Origin: CAZQLE01 sp964593905
GTDB lineage: Bacteria > Chloroflexota > Anaerolineae > Anaerolineales > Anaerolineaceae
Direction: 5' to 3'
DNA: 15,217 nt
NCBI GenBank assembly: GCA_964593905.1
Contig: CAZQLE010000083.1
Span: 1 to 15,217 of the forward strand
Part shown: positions 7,817 through 13,902 of the stretch, piece after piece
Layout: each line of letters opens with the position of its first letter
Position numbering within the stretch: the first letter of the stretch is position 1
The notes under the pieces: generated by a model
The model's input: only the letters and a program-made list of their open reading frames with translations
What the model was told of the DNA's origin: nothing
Databases searched by the model: none
Made by a program: the position numbers and the translations under genes

Positions 7817-8509
7817 TTATTTAAAAGCATCCGGCGTCGGTTCCACTTCGCTTTTGAAACGGCTGAACTTCGCCGCTTCATCAGTCAGATGCCCGTTATA
7901 GGCCCATTCAATCAGCCGCCCGGTAATCTCATTCGACGCATCAGGTTCCATATCAAATGTAGTGATCGAACAGTTCCGTGAGGGGTTGGCAAAAACAGAT
8001 TCAACTGAAATGCCGGGGAACATATCCGGGGTGGTAAAGGTCCACATTCCGCCATGCCCAACGATGACCAGATGCTGCCGGTCGCGCCCGGCCATCATCT
8101 GCCGCAAACCGGCGCGCTGCCGCGCCAGCAGGCTAAAATAATCTTCTCCGGCCGGAAAGCGGCGCAGCCGGTCACCTTTGAACCACGAGGCAACCACATC
8201 ATTATGCAGCGCCCAATCTTCATCGCTCGACCCGCGGTCTTCCAGTGAACCGACATTTACCTCGCGAAACTCTTCAATCAGCGTCACCGGCAGTTTGTGC
8301 CGGCGGGCAATTGCTTCGGCCGTCTCACGAGCGCGTTTTAACGGCGAAGAGAAAACAGCATCGATCGGAAGCCTGGAGAAATAAGCCGCGGTTTGCTCGG
8401 CCTGCAAGACGCCCTTGGGCGTCAGCGAATAATCGACCCGCCGGCAGGAAAACTGATGGGTAAGATTGGCAGGGTTTTCTCCATGCCGGACGAAGTAAAT
8501 GCGGTTCAT
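7817..8509 (-). CDS. Histidine phosphatase family (phosphoglycerate mutase-like) protein
   Basis: This is a 230-residue cytosolic phosphatase or mutase of the histidine phosphatase superfamily. The N-terminal RHGE motif gives the phosphorylated His9 with Arg8. SSPLKRARETAE supplies the second phosphate-binding Arg (Arg59 or Arg61), REVNVG carries the likely acid Glu83, and VIVGHGG gives the second His (His152). All parts of the catalytic pocket are present, so it is probably active; the substrate is unknown, and sugar phosphates or nucleotides are possible. The start codon abuts the stop of the upstream MBL gene (TAA then ATG), and its strong SD GGAGGA lies inside the end of that gene, so the two are co-translated. 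Confidence 0.9.
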   Translation of the reverse strand: MNRIYFVRHGENPANLTHQFSCRRVDYSLTPKGVLQAEQTAAYFSRLPIDAVFSSPLKRARETAEAIARRHKLPVTLIEEFREVNVGSLEDRGSSDEDWALHNDVVASWFKGDRLRRFPAGEDYFSLLARQRAGLRQMMAGRDRQHLVIVGHGGMWTFTTPDMFPGISVESVFANPSRNCSITTFDMEPDASNEITGRLIEWAYNGHLTDEAAKFSRFKSEVEPTPDAFK

Positions 8510-9373
8510 TTACTCCTCCACCGGGGGTTCTTCTTCAACCGGGTGAAAACGGCGCAAAATGCACTGCTGCAAGCCATATACCATGCGCTGGCGATAAAGT
8601 GATTTCAGGTCGCCGGGGATGTCAAACGCCCCCAGCAACTGCGGCGCTGCCGCTGCAATTTCATCGGGGCCGGCCTGGCGCTGTTCAAGCTCTTTAACCA
8701 GGCTCTGAACCGATTCAAGAAACTGAACCTGGCGCCGCACCTCATCCTGCATCACCACCCCGCCACGCCCGCTGATCAATACCCAGTCGTGATATTCCGA
8801 ACTGAGCAGCTTTTTTAAATCTGCGATCCACACCGGCAAATCGGCCAGCGCCAGAAACGGCGGCTGATTGGCAACCACGGCATCGCCCAAAAATAAAATC
8901 CGGTGATCGGGCAGCGCGGCCCAACAGGCGCCCACCGCCGACCCGGGGTGATATTCCAACACCAGAGGGTCGCCATCCCAGTGAATAAACATCCGTTCGG
9001 TAAAAGTAATTTCCGGCGGCAGCCAGCGAATGCTGCCCAGGTTGTTATACAGCTCCCACTCCGCACCGGTTTCACTGCCCTGCGCTTTAAACGTGGACGG
9101 CCGCGAACGAAAAATCTGGTTCATCCGTTCCTGCCCCACAGTGGTGCATTCCATCGACCGCGTTCCCAGTGTGCGGTCAAAATGGGGGTCCAGATTGATT
9201 AATAAACGGTCCACTCCCCCTCCCAGGTTCAGCAATGCTGAACGCCAGGAGCGAACATCTTCTGCACGAAAGGGTGAATCAATAAGAATTAGTCCATGAG
9301 CCCAGTTGATCGCACCTAAGGTAACACCGGCATAATTGGTCTCAATAAAAATATGGGGTGCAATTTCTTGCAT
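8510..9373 (-). CDS. Metallo-beta-lactamase-fold protein with altered metal-binding motifs
   Basis: This 287-residue cytosolic protein has MBL-fold landmarks: an early strand pair with HGLILIDSP, the strand-loop LLINLDPHFDRTLG where HxHxDH is expected, then YHPGS, ILFLGDAV and LISGRGG. The metal motifs are altered. HxHxDH reads D62-P-H64-F-D66-R67, the late Asp is kept (Asp164), His142 sits in YHPGS, and the usual final GHG reads GRG (Arg203). A standard two-zinc site is therefore unlikely; it may bind one metal or none. The C-terminal about 80 residues form a helical tail ending in an acidic stretch. SD GAGGAG lies 5 bases before the ATG. It is the first gene of the operon with the phosphatase and the ACT protein. 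Confidence 0.85.
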   Translation of the reverse strand: MQEIAPHIFIETNYAGVTLGAINWAHGLILIDSPFRAEDVRSWRSALLNLGGGVDRLLINLDPHFDRTLGTRSMECTTVGQERMNQIFRSRPSTFKAQGSETGAEWELYNNLGSIRWLPPEITFTERMFIHWDGDPLVLEYHPGSAVGACWAALPDHRILFLGDAVVANQPPFLALADLPVWIADLKKLLSSEYHDWVLISGRGGVVMQDEVRRQVQFLESVQSLVKELEQRQAGPDEIAAAAPQLLGAFDIPGDLKSLYRQRMVYGLQQCILRRFHPVEEEPPVEE

Positions 9374-9420
9374 GCCAACTCCTCGTTAACGTCAGTTCAG
9401 ATCAAAAGAAACGGCTTTCA

Positions 9421-9454
9421 TTTTCAGGTATTTTGGGCAGCCAATACCTGAAAA
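9421..9454. repeat. Perfect 12-bp inverted repeat between the kinase and MBL genes
   Basis: TTTTCAGGTATT (9421-9432) and AATACCTGAAAA (9443-9454) are perfect complements with a 10-base spacer. It lies 47 bases upstream of the MBL ATG and 36 bases after the kinase stop. On neither strand is the 3' arm followed by a T run, so it is not a standard terminator. It could be a protein-binding site or an RNA-processing hairpin. Confidence 0.85.
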
Positions 9455-9490
9455 AGAAACTTTCTTTCCAAACTCACGTTCGCTGCTGAA

Positions 9491-11074
9491 TTACCCGGGG
9501 GATGACTCTGTCAACTTTTTCGGCAGGGTAAACACAAACCGGCTGCCCTGAGCAGGCGGTGATTCTACCCAGATTTTTCCACCGTGCGACTGCACGGCAA
9601 GCTGGCAAAATGCCAAACCCAGCCCAACCCCTTTTGGAAACTGGTTGGGCTGCAGGCGGGCAAACTTTTCAAAGATGTAGTCCCGGCGTTCCTCGGGGAT
9701 TCCAGGGCCATTATCCTGCACCCACAATTTTACCCAATCTTCATCACTTGTGGCCCCAATTTCCAAACTCGATTGCACAGGAGAATATTTGCTGGCATTC
9801 TCAAGCAGGTTAATTAACACCCGACGGATCATATCCGGGTCAATTTGAACTTCCAGAGGCCCGGCCGGCAGACTTACCTGAATGGACTGGCGTTTTCCTT
9901 CCAGGGTTGGCGCCACGGTGTCCACCGTATCTTGCACCAGGTCATTGACCTGCACCCACCCGCTGCGGTTAACCATTTGCCCCGATTCAAGCCGGTGCAA
10001 ATCCAGCAAGGAATTGATCAGCCGCTGCATACGGTTGCTCGAACGGTTGGCAATTGAAAGAACCGGCTTTAACGAAGCAAACACATCCGCCGGGATCAGA
10101 CCCTCCAGCATATCCAGGCTGGAGATAATATTCGCCAGCGGCGAACGCAGGTCGTGATAGATCATGGCAACCATATCACTGCGCAGCAAATCCAACGCCC
10201 GACGTTCCGAAATATCCCGCAGGGTCCACTGCAAACAGGGCTTATCTTGAATCAACGCCGGTCGAACATAGACCTCCACCGGCACAGATGGGCCGCCAAA
10301 ATTCAGCGGAGATAACAAAGCCTCATAAATCAGCGTTTGTTTGCCGCTCAGACCGCCAAACTGGTTTTTCATGGCCGGGTCATCCGGGGTATGCAGGGTG
10401 GAAATGTTAACCCCAAAAAAATCTCCCGTGCTGCAACCAACCATCTCACACGCCCGATGATTGGCCTCAATCACCTGTCCAGCATGGTCGGTCACCAAAA
10501 TCGGCAGCACACTTTCATCAAACAAATCACGATAGCGCGCCTTGGCGGCCTGCAAAGAATCAACCAGCAGCGCATTATAAATGGCAATACCCGCCTGAGC
10601 CGCAATTGCCACCATCAGATCCAGATGGTCCTGGGTGAAGAAATGCGGCTGTGGGTGAACAATCGTCATCACCCCCACCAACTGATCGCTGGCTGTTAAA
10701 GGAATGCACAGCGCCGACTTGGGCCCGGTGGAACCGCTTAGATCATCCGGGCGCACCAGCCAGCGTTCATCCCGGCTGGTGTCATCAATCAACACGGCTT
10801 CGCGCTTTCGCATCACCCAACCCGCCAGGCCATCTTCCAGAATCGGCCTGATCCCGGTCTGATCCAACTCCTGCAAACGCCCATCCCGAATAAAGATCAC
10901 CGCCACCGGCGCGCCCTGCGGGTCTAACGCAATCAGGGTACAACGCTCGGCGCCCAGGTTCTCAACAGCAAGCTGCACCACCAGGCGAAGCACATCCTTA
11001 AGTTCAATGCTCGAAACCAGGCGGCGGCTGATGGAATACAGTAATTCTAGCGATGAACGGGTTTGATCATGCAT
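9491..11074 (-). CDS. Soluble GAF-PAS sensor histidine kinase
   Basis: This 527-residue kinase has no membrane segment or signal peptide and so senses an internal signal. A GAF domain (about 8-170) is followed by a PAS domain (about 180-295, with ILVTDHAGQVIEANHRACEMVG). The HisKA domain has the H-box YHDLRSPL with phosphorylated His307. The HATPase domain has N-box NLLENASKYS (Asn426), G1 DNGPGIP (454-460), F-box IFEKFARL and G2 GVGLGLA (482-488). All catalytic boxes are intact. The protein resembles multi-sensor kinases common in Chloroflexota and cyanobacteria. SD AAGGA lies 6 bases before the ATG. No response regulator is next to it; the regulator at 1610 lies about 7 kb away on the other strand, so a pairing is only a guess. 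Confidence 0.93.
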   Translation of the reverse strand: MHDQTRSSLELLYSISRRLVSSIELKDVLRLVVQLAVENLGAERCTLIALDPQGAPVAVIFIRDGRLQELDQTGIRPILEDGLAGWVMRKREAVLIDDTSRDERWLVRPDDLSGSTGPKSALCIPLTASDQLVGVMTIVHPQPHFFTQDHLDLMVAIAAQAGIAIYNALLVDSLQAAKARYRDLFDESVLPILVTDHAGQVIEANHRACEMVGCSTGDFFGVNISTLHTPDDPAMKNQFGGLSGKQTLIYEALLSPLNFGGPSVPVEVYVRPALIQDKPCLQWTLRDISERRALDLLRSDMVAMIYHDLRSPLANIISSLDMLEGLIPADVFASLKPVLSIANRSSNRMQRLINSLLDLHRLESGQMVNRSGWVQVNDLVQDTVDTVAPTLEGKRQSIQVSLPAGPLEVQIDPDMIRRVLINLLENASKYSPVQSSLEIGATSDEDWVKLWVQDNGPGIPEERRDYIFEKFARLQPNQFPKGVGLGLAFCQLAVQSHGGKIWVESPPAQGSRFVFTLPKKLTESSPG

Positions 11075-11233
11075 CCAGGGTCCTTATTTCACGCTGGCGG
11101 GCAATAACACAGCGCTTGAAATGGTCTACGGCGGGGGAGCGCCGGAAAGTTCGTCATGTAGATGAAGGTTTGGTTCCCGGGGTGGTGGGTCACGCCCCCT
11201 TTTTCTTAAAAAACACACCGCGGGATTAAGTTG

Positions 11234-11262
11234 AGTATAGCAGAAAACCCCTCACCTGTTCT
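11234..11262 (-). promoter_or_regulatory. Candidate promoter of the histidine kinase, inside the preceding terminator
   Basis: On the minus strand, AGAACA (11262-11257) and TATACT (11239-11234) are 17 bp apart. The -10 matches at 5 of 6 positions, the -35 at 3 of 6. The -35 lies in the loop of the terminator at 11244-11277. The transcript would have a leader of about 150 bases (11075-11227), in which I see no gene and only short GC-rich inverted repeats. Confidence 0.4.
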
Positions 11263-11277
11263 TGAGAGGGCAAGGGG
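11244..11277 (-). terminator. Terminator after the M23-SDR-AAC(3) operon
   Basis: On the minus strand, CCCCTTGCC pairs with GGTGAGGGG (9 bp, two wobble pairs) around a 12-base loop and is followed by TTTT. It lies 27 bases after the AAC(3) stop. Confidence 0.65.
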
Positions 11278-11304
11278 CTTTCAAAATTGTATAATAATAT
11301 GCGG

Positions 11305-12111
11305 TCAATCCGCCGGTTGAGCCGTGGTGCGAATCACATTGCAGCGTTCGCAGGTCTGGTTTTCACACAGCAGCGCATCGGGGGCGCGACGAATCATCTC
11401 CACCACCTGCGGAACCATCTGCCGCAGCGGCAAGGCGCGCACACGGGCATTTCCAATTCGCGCTTCGCGGGTGATCTCGCGCAGCGGCTGGTCTAACACC
11501 CCAAAGCCATTCGAACAGCCCGGAAAACCCGCGCAGGCCACAATCCGGCTGCCGCCGGTGATTGCCCAGCGGACAAATTGTTTTCGCCCGGCCAGTTTTT
11601 CGGCGTAGTGAATACTGGTATTCACCGTATGATCTACACCCAGCAAAAGAACCCAGCCACCGCGATCCACCAATGCGCCAATCGGCGCAAGCGGGTCAGT
11701 CAGGGTTTGCGCATCCAGCGCTTCCTTTACATTCACCCCCGCAAAAGACAGAATGGGATGGTTGGAGCGCAGTGCGTTGGGGTGGCGGCGCAGGGTCTCG
11801 GCCATTGCGCCCATCAAGCGGTCAGACGGCATATCCATCCGAAACGGGGTTGCCATACGGTTGGTATCGCGGCCATCGCCATATTGAATGCCGTTATCTT
11901 CAGGCCCAGCCTCCGGGATCACCATCGTATGATAGGTAAAAGTCGGCGCCATAACTGCATCCACCGTCATCAACAACGCCCCCAGCAGCGTCTCAATTCC
12001 ACCGCGCACCTCGCCAAATGCGCTAAGCGAAGCGTGCACAATCACCGGTCGTGTCCGGTCCAGATTCAGTTGACGAAAACCACTGGCAAGGTCACGAAAT
12101 GATAACATCAT
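11305..12111 (-). CDS. AAC(3)-family (antibiotic_NAT) N-acetyltransferase
   Basis: This 268-residue protein belongs to the aminoglycoside 3-N-acetyltransferase fold, which uses acetyl-CoA. Family marks are HASLSAFGEVRGG near the N-terminus (res 26-38), NHPILSFAG, DPLAPIGAL, and the core motif GVDHTVNTSIHYAE with His161, His168 and Glu171, followed by FPGCSNGF. Chromosomal members like this (YokD type) often do not give antibiotic resistance, and their substrates are unknown, so resistance should not be assumed. The C-terminus carries a cysteine group, C249-X4-C254-X2-C257, with Cys193 and Cys199 earlier, which could bind a metal. SD AAGGA lies about 7 bases before the ATG. It is the third gene of the operon, 18 bases after the SDR stop, and is followed by a terminator. 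Confidence 0.87.
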   Translation of the reverse strand: MMLSFRDLASGFRQLNLDRTRPVIVHASLSAFGEVRGGIETLLGALLMTVDAVMAPTFTYHTMVIPEAGPEDNGIQYGDGRDTNRMATPFRMDMPSDRLMGAMAETLRRHPNALRSNHPILSFAGVNVKEALDAQTLTDPLAPIGALVDRGGWVLLLGVDHTVNTSIHYAEKLAGRKQFVRWAITGGSRIVACAGFPGCSNGFGVLDQPLREITREARIGNARVRALPLRQMVPQVVEMIRRAPDALLCENQTCERCNVIRTTAQPAD

Positions 12112-12129
12112 GGCATTTTCCTTAAGAGA

Positions 12130-12837
12130 TCAGGCAAAATTTACCTGCAAAACCTGGCCGGTTACACCGGCGGCATCGGCGCTGCACAGGGTTAACGCCA
12201 GACGACAAACCCCCACCTGCAAACGTTCCTGCTGGTCTGGCGGCGCTTCGACCGGGCAAATCGCATGAACACGAATATTATACGGTATTAACTCGGGCGC
12301 TGCTGCACGGGTCAGCGCCGGAAGCGCCGCCCGGGTGGCAAAGAAAGCGGCCCGGTCATGGGGTGGCTGGGTGGGCGCTTCTGCCGAGCTGATATTGAGC
12401 ATCACCCCGCCGCCCTGTTCCTGCATCCGCAGCCCCACCGCCTGCATCAGCCAGAAGGGACCGTTCAGGTTTACATCGATGGTGCGCAGATACTCCCAGC
12501 CATCCATCAACAAAAACGGCGCACGAGGCTGCACAAAAGCCTGATTCACCAGCACGTCAATTCGGCTGTGCTCTTCACACACCTGATCCACCAGAGCGCG
12601 CACAGGCATATCTTTGGCAATATCCGCCACATAAGCCTCTGCCCGCCCGCCTTCGGCGCGAATGATCCGCACGGTTTCATCCAGACCGCCAGGGGTGAAA
12701 TCATTGGCGGCAACCACGGCCCCGCTCAGTGCAAAAGCACGCGCCAGCGCACGACCCAGACCGCGCCCCGCGCCGGTGATCAACACCACCTGGCCCGATA
12801 AGGGCCGTTCTTGAGGGATATTTACAGATGCGTTCAT
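12130..12837 (-). CDS. SDR-fold protein lacking the catalytic Tyr and Lys
   Basis: This 235-residue protein has a Rossmann fold of the classical short-chain dehydrogenase type. The cofactor motif TGAGRGLG (21-28) is intact, and the central DVNLNG with Asn123 and the NISS Ser151 are kept. However, the YxxxK motif that normally reads like AAYSASKAAL here reads AAFFATRAAL: Tyr is Phe165 and Lys is Arg169. The NNAG motif has become NQAF (98-101). Normal SDR chemistry is therefore unlikely, although NAD(P) binding may remain. The frame is full length and undamaged. Its ATG overlaps the M23 stop by four bases (ATGA), with SD AGGAG 7 bases upstream, so it is tightly coupled. It may act as a binding or regulatory partner, or catalyse a different reaction. 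Confidence 0.87.
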   Translation of the reverse strand: MNASVNIPQERPLSGQVVLITGAGRGLGRALARAFALSGAVVAANDFTPGGLDETVRIIRAEGGRAEAYVADIAKDMPVRALVDQVCEEHSRIDVLVNQAFVQPRAPFLLMDGWEYLRTIDVNLNGPFWLMQAVGLRMQEQGGGVMLNISSAEAPTQPPHDRAAFFATRAALPALTRAAAPELIPYNIRVHAICPVEAPPDQQERLQVGVCRLALTLCSADAAGVTGQVLQVNFA

Positions 12838-13556
12838 GGATTAACTCCTGCCAACGCGCATGTCGGAATTCCTTCCGGGTTCTGAGGGCCATTCAACGGC
12901 AAATTAAAATAGGGGGAAGGATCAAGCGTATTGCTGATCTCGGTTTCGTTACGAAAACGGCCATCGGCGCCGTTTAATACAATGGAGAAATGCAAATGCA
13001 CCCCAACCGGTGAATCTTTTGTGCCGGAATAATTTCCCTGATACCCCAGCAGCGTTCCGGTCTTCACAAACACCTCATTCGTGCCCGGCGGAAACTCCGC
13101 CGAGACAAAAGAATTCCCCGCCGGGTCGGCCATATGGGTGTAATAAGTCCAGATCTGGCGGCCAGGTTGCAGCGGGTCACTGGGGATGCGAATGATCACC
13201 GTGGATTTCCAATCGGGCAGGCGCGAAAGATAGCCGTCATAGGCGGCAACCACCGGCGTAACCCCCGGATCGGTCCCTCCGAAGATATCCAGCCCGCTGT
13301 GGCGGTGTCCGGGGTAAAACGAGTCATCCCACAAAAAGCCGATCAGCCCGTTGGTGGGCATGGCAAACAACGCGCCTTCGCAGTACGTTGCGGCCTGAAT
13401 CCCCCATTCCTGATGGGCCGCCGCATTGTTAATCCACTCGCGCACCGCCGGGCCGCGGTCGGTTAAGATGCCGCCCGTCCGGCGCAGCAAAAAATAACCG
13501 GCCACCAGACCGCCGATGACAACAAGACCCAGAAAGAATTTTAGGGAGCCTTTCAC
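12834..13556 (-). CDS. Membrane-anchored M23 (LytM-type) metallopeptidase
   Basis: This 240-residue protein has an uncleaved-looking N-terminal membrane helix (about residues 6-24, then RR), with the rest outside the cell. The M23 zinc ligands are present: GHRHSGLD with His86 and Asp90, and GVHLHFSI with His187 and His189; His141 in YYTHM is also typical. Such enzymes cut peptide bridges in peptidoglycan or serve as wall-binding regulators; all ligands are present, so activity is plausible. Cys59 and Cys233 could pair. The start is GTG 13556, with GGAAAGGG just upstream; the nearby ATG at 13558 runs straight into a stop. The stop overlaps the SDR start. It is the first gene of the M23-SDR-AAC(3) operon. 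Confidence 0.9.
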   Translation of the reverse strand: MKGSLKFFLGLVVIGGLVAGYFLLRRTGGILTDRGPAVREWINNAAAHQEWGIQAATYCEGALFAMPTNGLIGFLWDDSFYPGHRHSGLDIFGGTDPGVTPVVAAYDGYLSRLPDWKSTVIIRIPSDPLQPGRQIWTYYTHMADPAGNSFVSAEFPPGTNEVFVKTGTLLGYQGNYSGTKDSPVGVHLHFSIVLNGADGRFRNETEISNTLDPSPYFNLPLNGPQNPEGIPTCALAGVNP

Positions 13557-13594
13557 ATCACCCTTTCCTTAAACCAGACCTTTTTTCGCTTGCT

Positions 13595-13600
13595 ATCATA
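13595..13600 (-). promoter_or_regulatory. Extended -10 promoter of the M23-SDR-AAC(3) operon
   Basis: On the minus strand TGGTATGAT gives a TGn extension plus TATGAT (5 of 6), 38 bases upstream of the GTG start. There is no good -35, as is common for extended -10 promoters. Confidence 0.5.
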
Positions 13601-13606
13601 CCATAA

Positions 13607-13624
13607 GCAGAATCGCTCTGCGAT
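13607..13624. repeat. Overlapping palindromes next to the M23 promoter
   Basis: GCAGA-ATCGC-TCTGC (13607-13621) and ATCGC-TCT-GCGAT (13612-13624) are two overlapping inverted repeats. They cover the region just upstream of the -10 box of the M23 operon, which is where a repressor or activator could bind. Confidence 0.5.
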
Positions 13625-13677
13625 ATCCCCAAAATTTCTTCGGCTGGCGCGGGGGCCCAATCAGGTCCATTCACAAA

Positions 13678-13715
13678 TTTGCGAACGCCCCGGCCGGGTT
13701 ACCCGTTCACCCCCA
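13678..13715. repeat. Direct repeat, copy 1, with CCCGGCCGGG core
   Basis: This 38-base unit begins TTTGCGAACG and contains the palindrome CCCGGCCGGG followed by GGGTTACCC and GTTCACCCC. It matches the unit at 13770-13807 apart from two substitutions and one inserted C. Start-to-start distance is 92 bases. Confidence 0.8.
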
Positions 13716-13769
13716 CGATATTTCACAAAGTAGTTTGCCTTTTATTGAGCTTGGGGCAGCGGGGCTTGC

Positions 13770-13807
13770 TTTGCGAATGCCCCCGGCCGGGTTACCCATT
13801 CACCCCA
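13770..13807. repeat. Direct repeat, copy 2, with CCCGGCCGGG core
   Basis: This is the second copy of the unit, beginning TTTGCGAATG and sharing the CCCGGCCGGGTTACCC core. Its right end forms the 5' arm of the hairpin at 13793-13830. Confidence 0.8.
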
Positions 13808-13830
13808 TCCCACAGGGATGTAAATGGGTA
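13793..13830. repeat. Compound hairpin upstream of the aldo/keto reductase
   Basis: TACCCATT (13793-13800) pairs with AATGGGTA (13823-13830). Inside it, CATCCC (13806-13811) pairs with GGGATG (13815-13820) around a 3-base loop. There is no T run after it, so it is not a usual terminator. It could act on DNA or in the leader RNA of the reductase if transcription starts upstream. Confidence 0.7.
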
Positions 13831-13902
13831 TACTTAAAATATCAATTTCACCTGTCTCCGCTGGTTTTGTGCGCCTCACATTTTTAGCAGAAAGGATTCC
13901 CC

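Larger units (their letters stand above)
13557..13902. other. 346-base gene-free region between divergent genes
   Basis: No gene is seen here. It separates the minus-strand M23 operon from the plus-strand aldo/keto reductase. It contains, in order, an extended -10 promoter for the M23 gene, a small overlapping palindrome, two diverged direct repeats with palindromic cores and a compound hairpin. No clear sigma70 promoter is visible for the reductase; TATACT (13829-13834) is a possible -10 without a good -35. Confidence 0.7.

Noticed and set aside
11290..11295. Perfect TATAAT on the plus strand
   Set aside because: No plus-strand gene follows, and there is no -35; it lies in an AT-rich stretch just after the AAC(3) stop.
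11305..12111. Calling the AAC(3)-type gene an antibiotic resistance gene
   Set aside because: Family membership alone does not show aminoglycoside activity. The gene sits in a chromosomal operon with no mobile element nearby.
13678..13807. Direct repeats as a CRISPR array
   Set aside because: There are only two imperfect copies, with a 54-base interval of no array type and no cas genes in the window.
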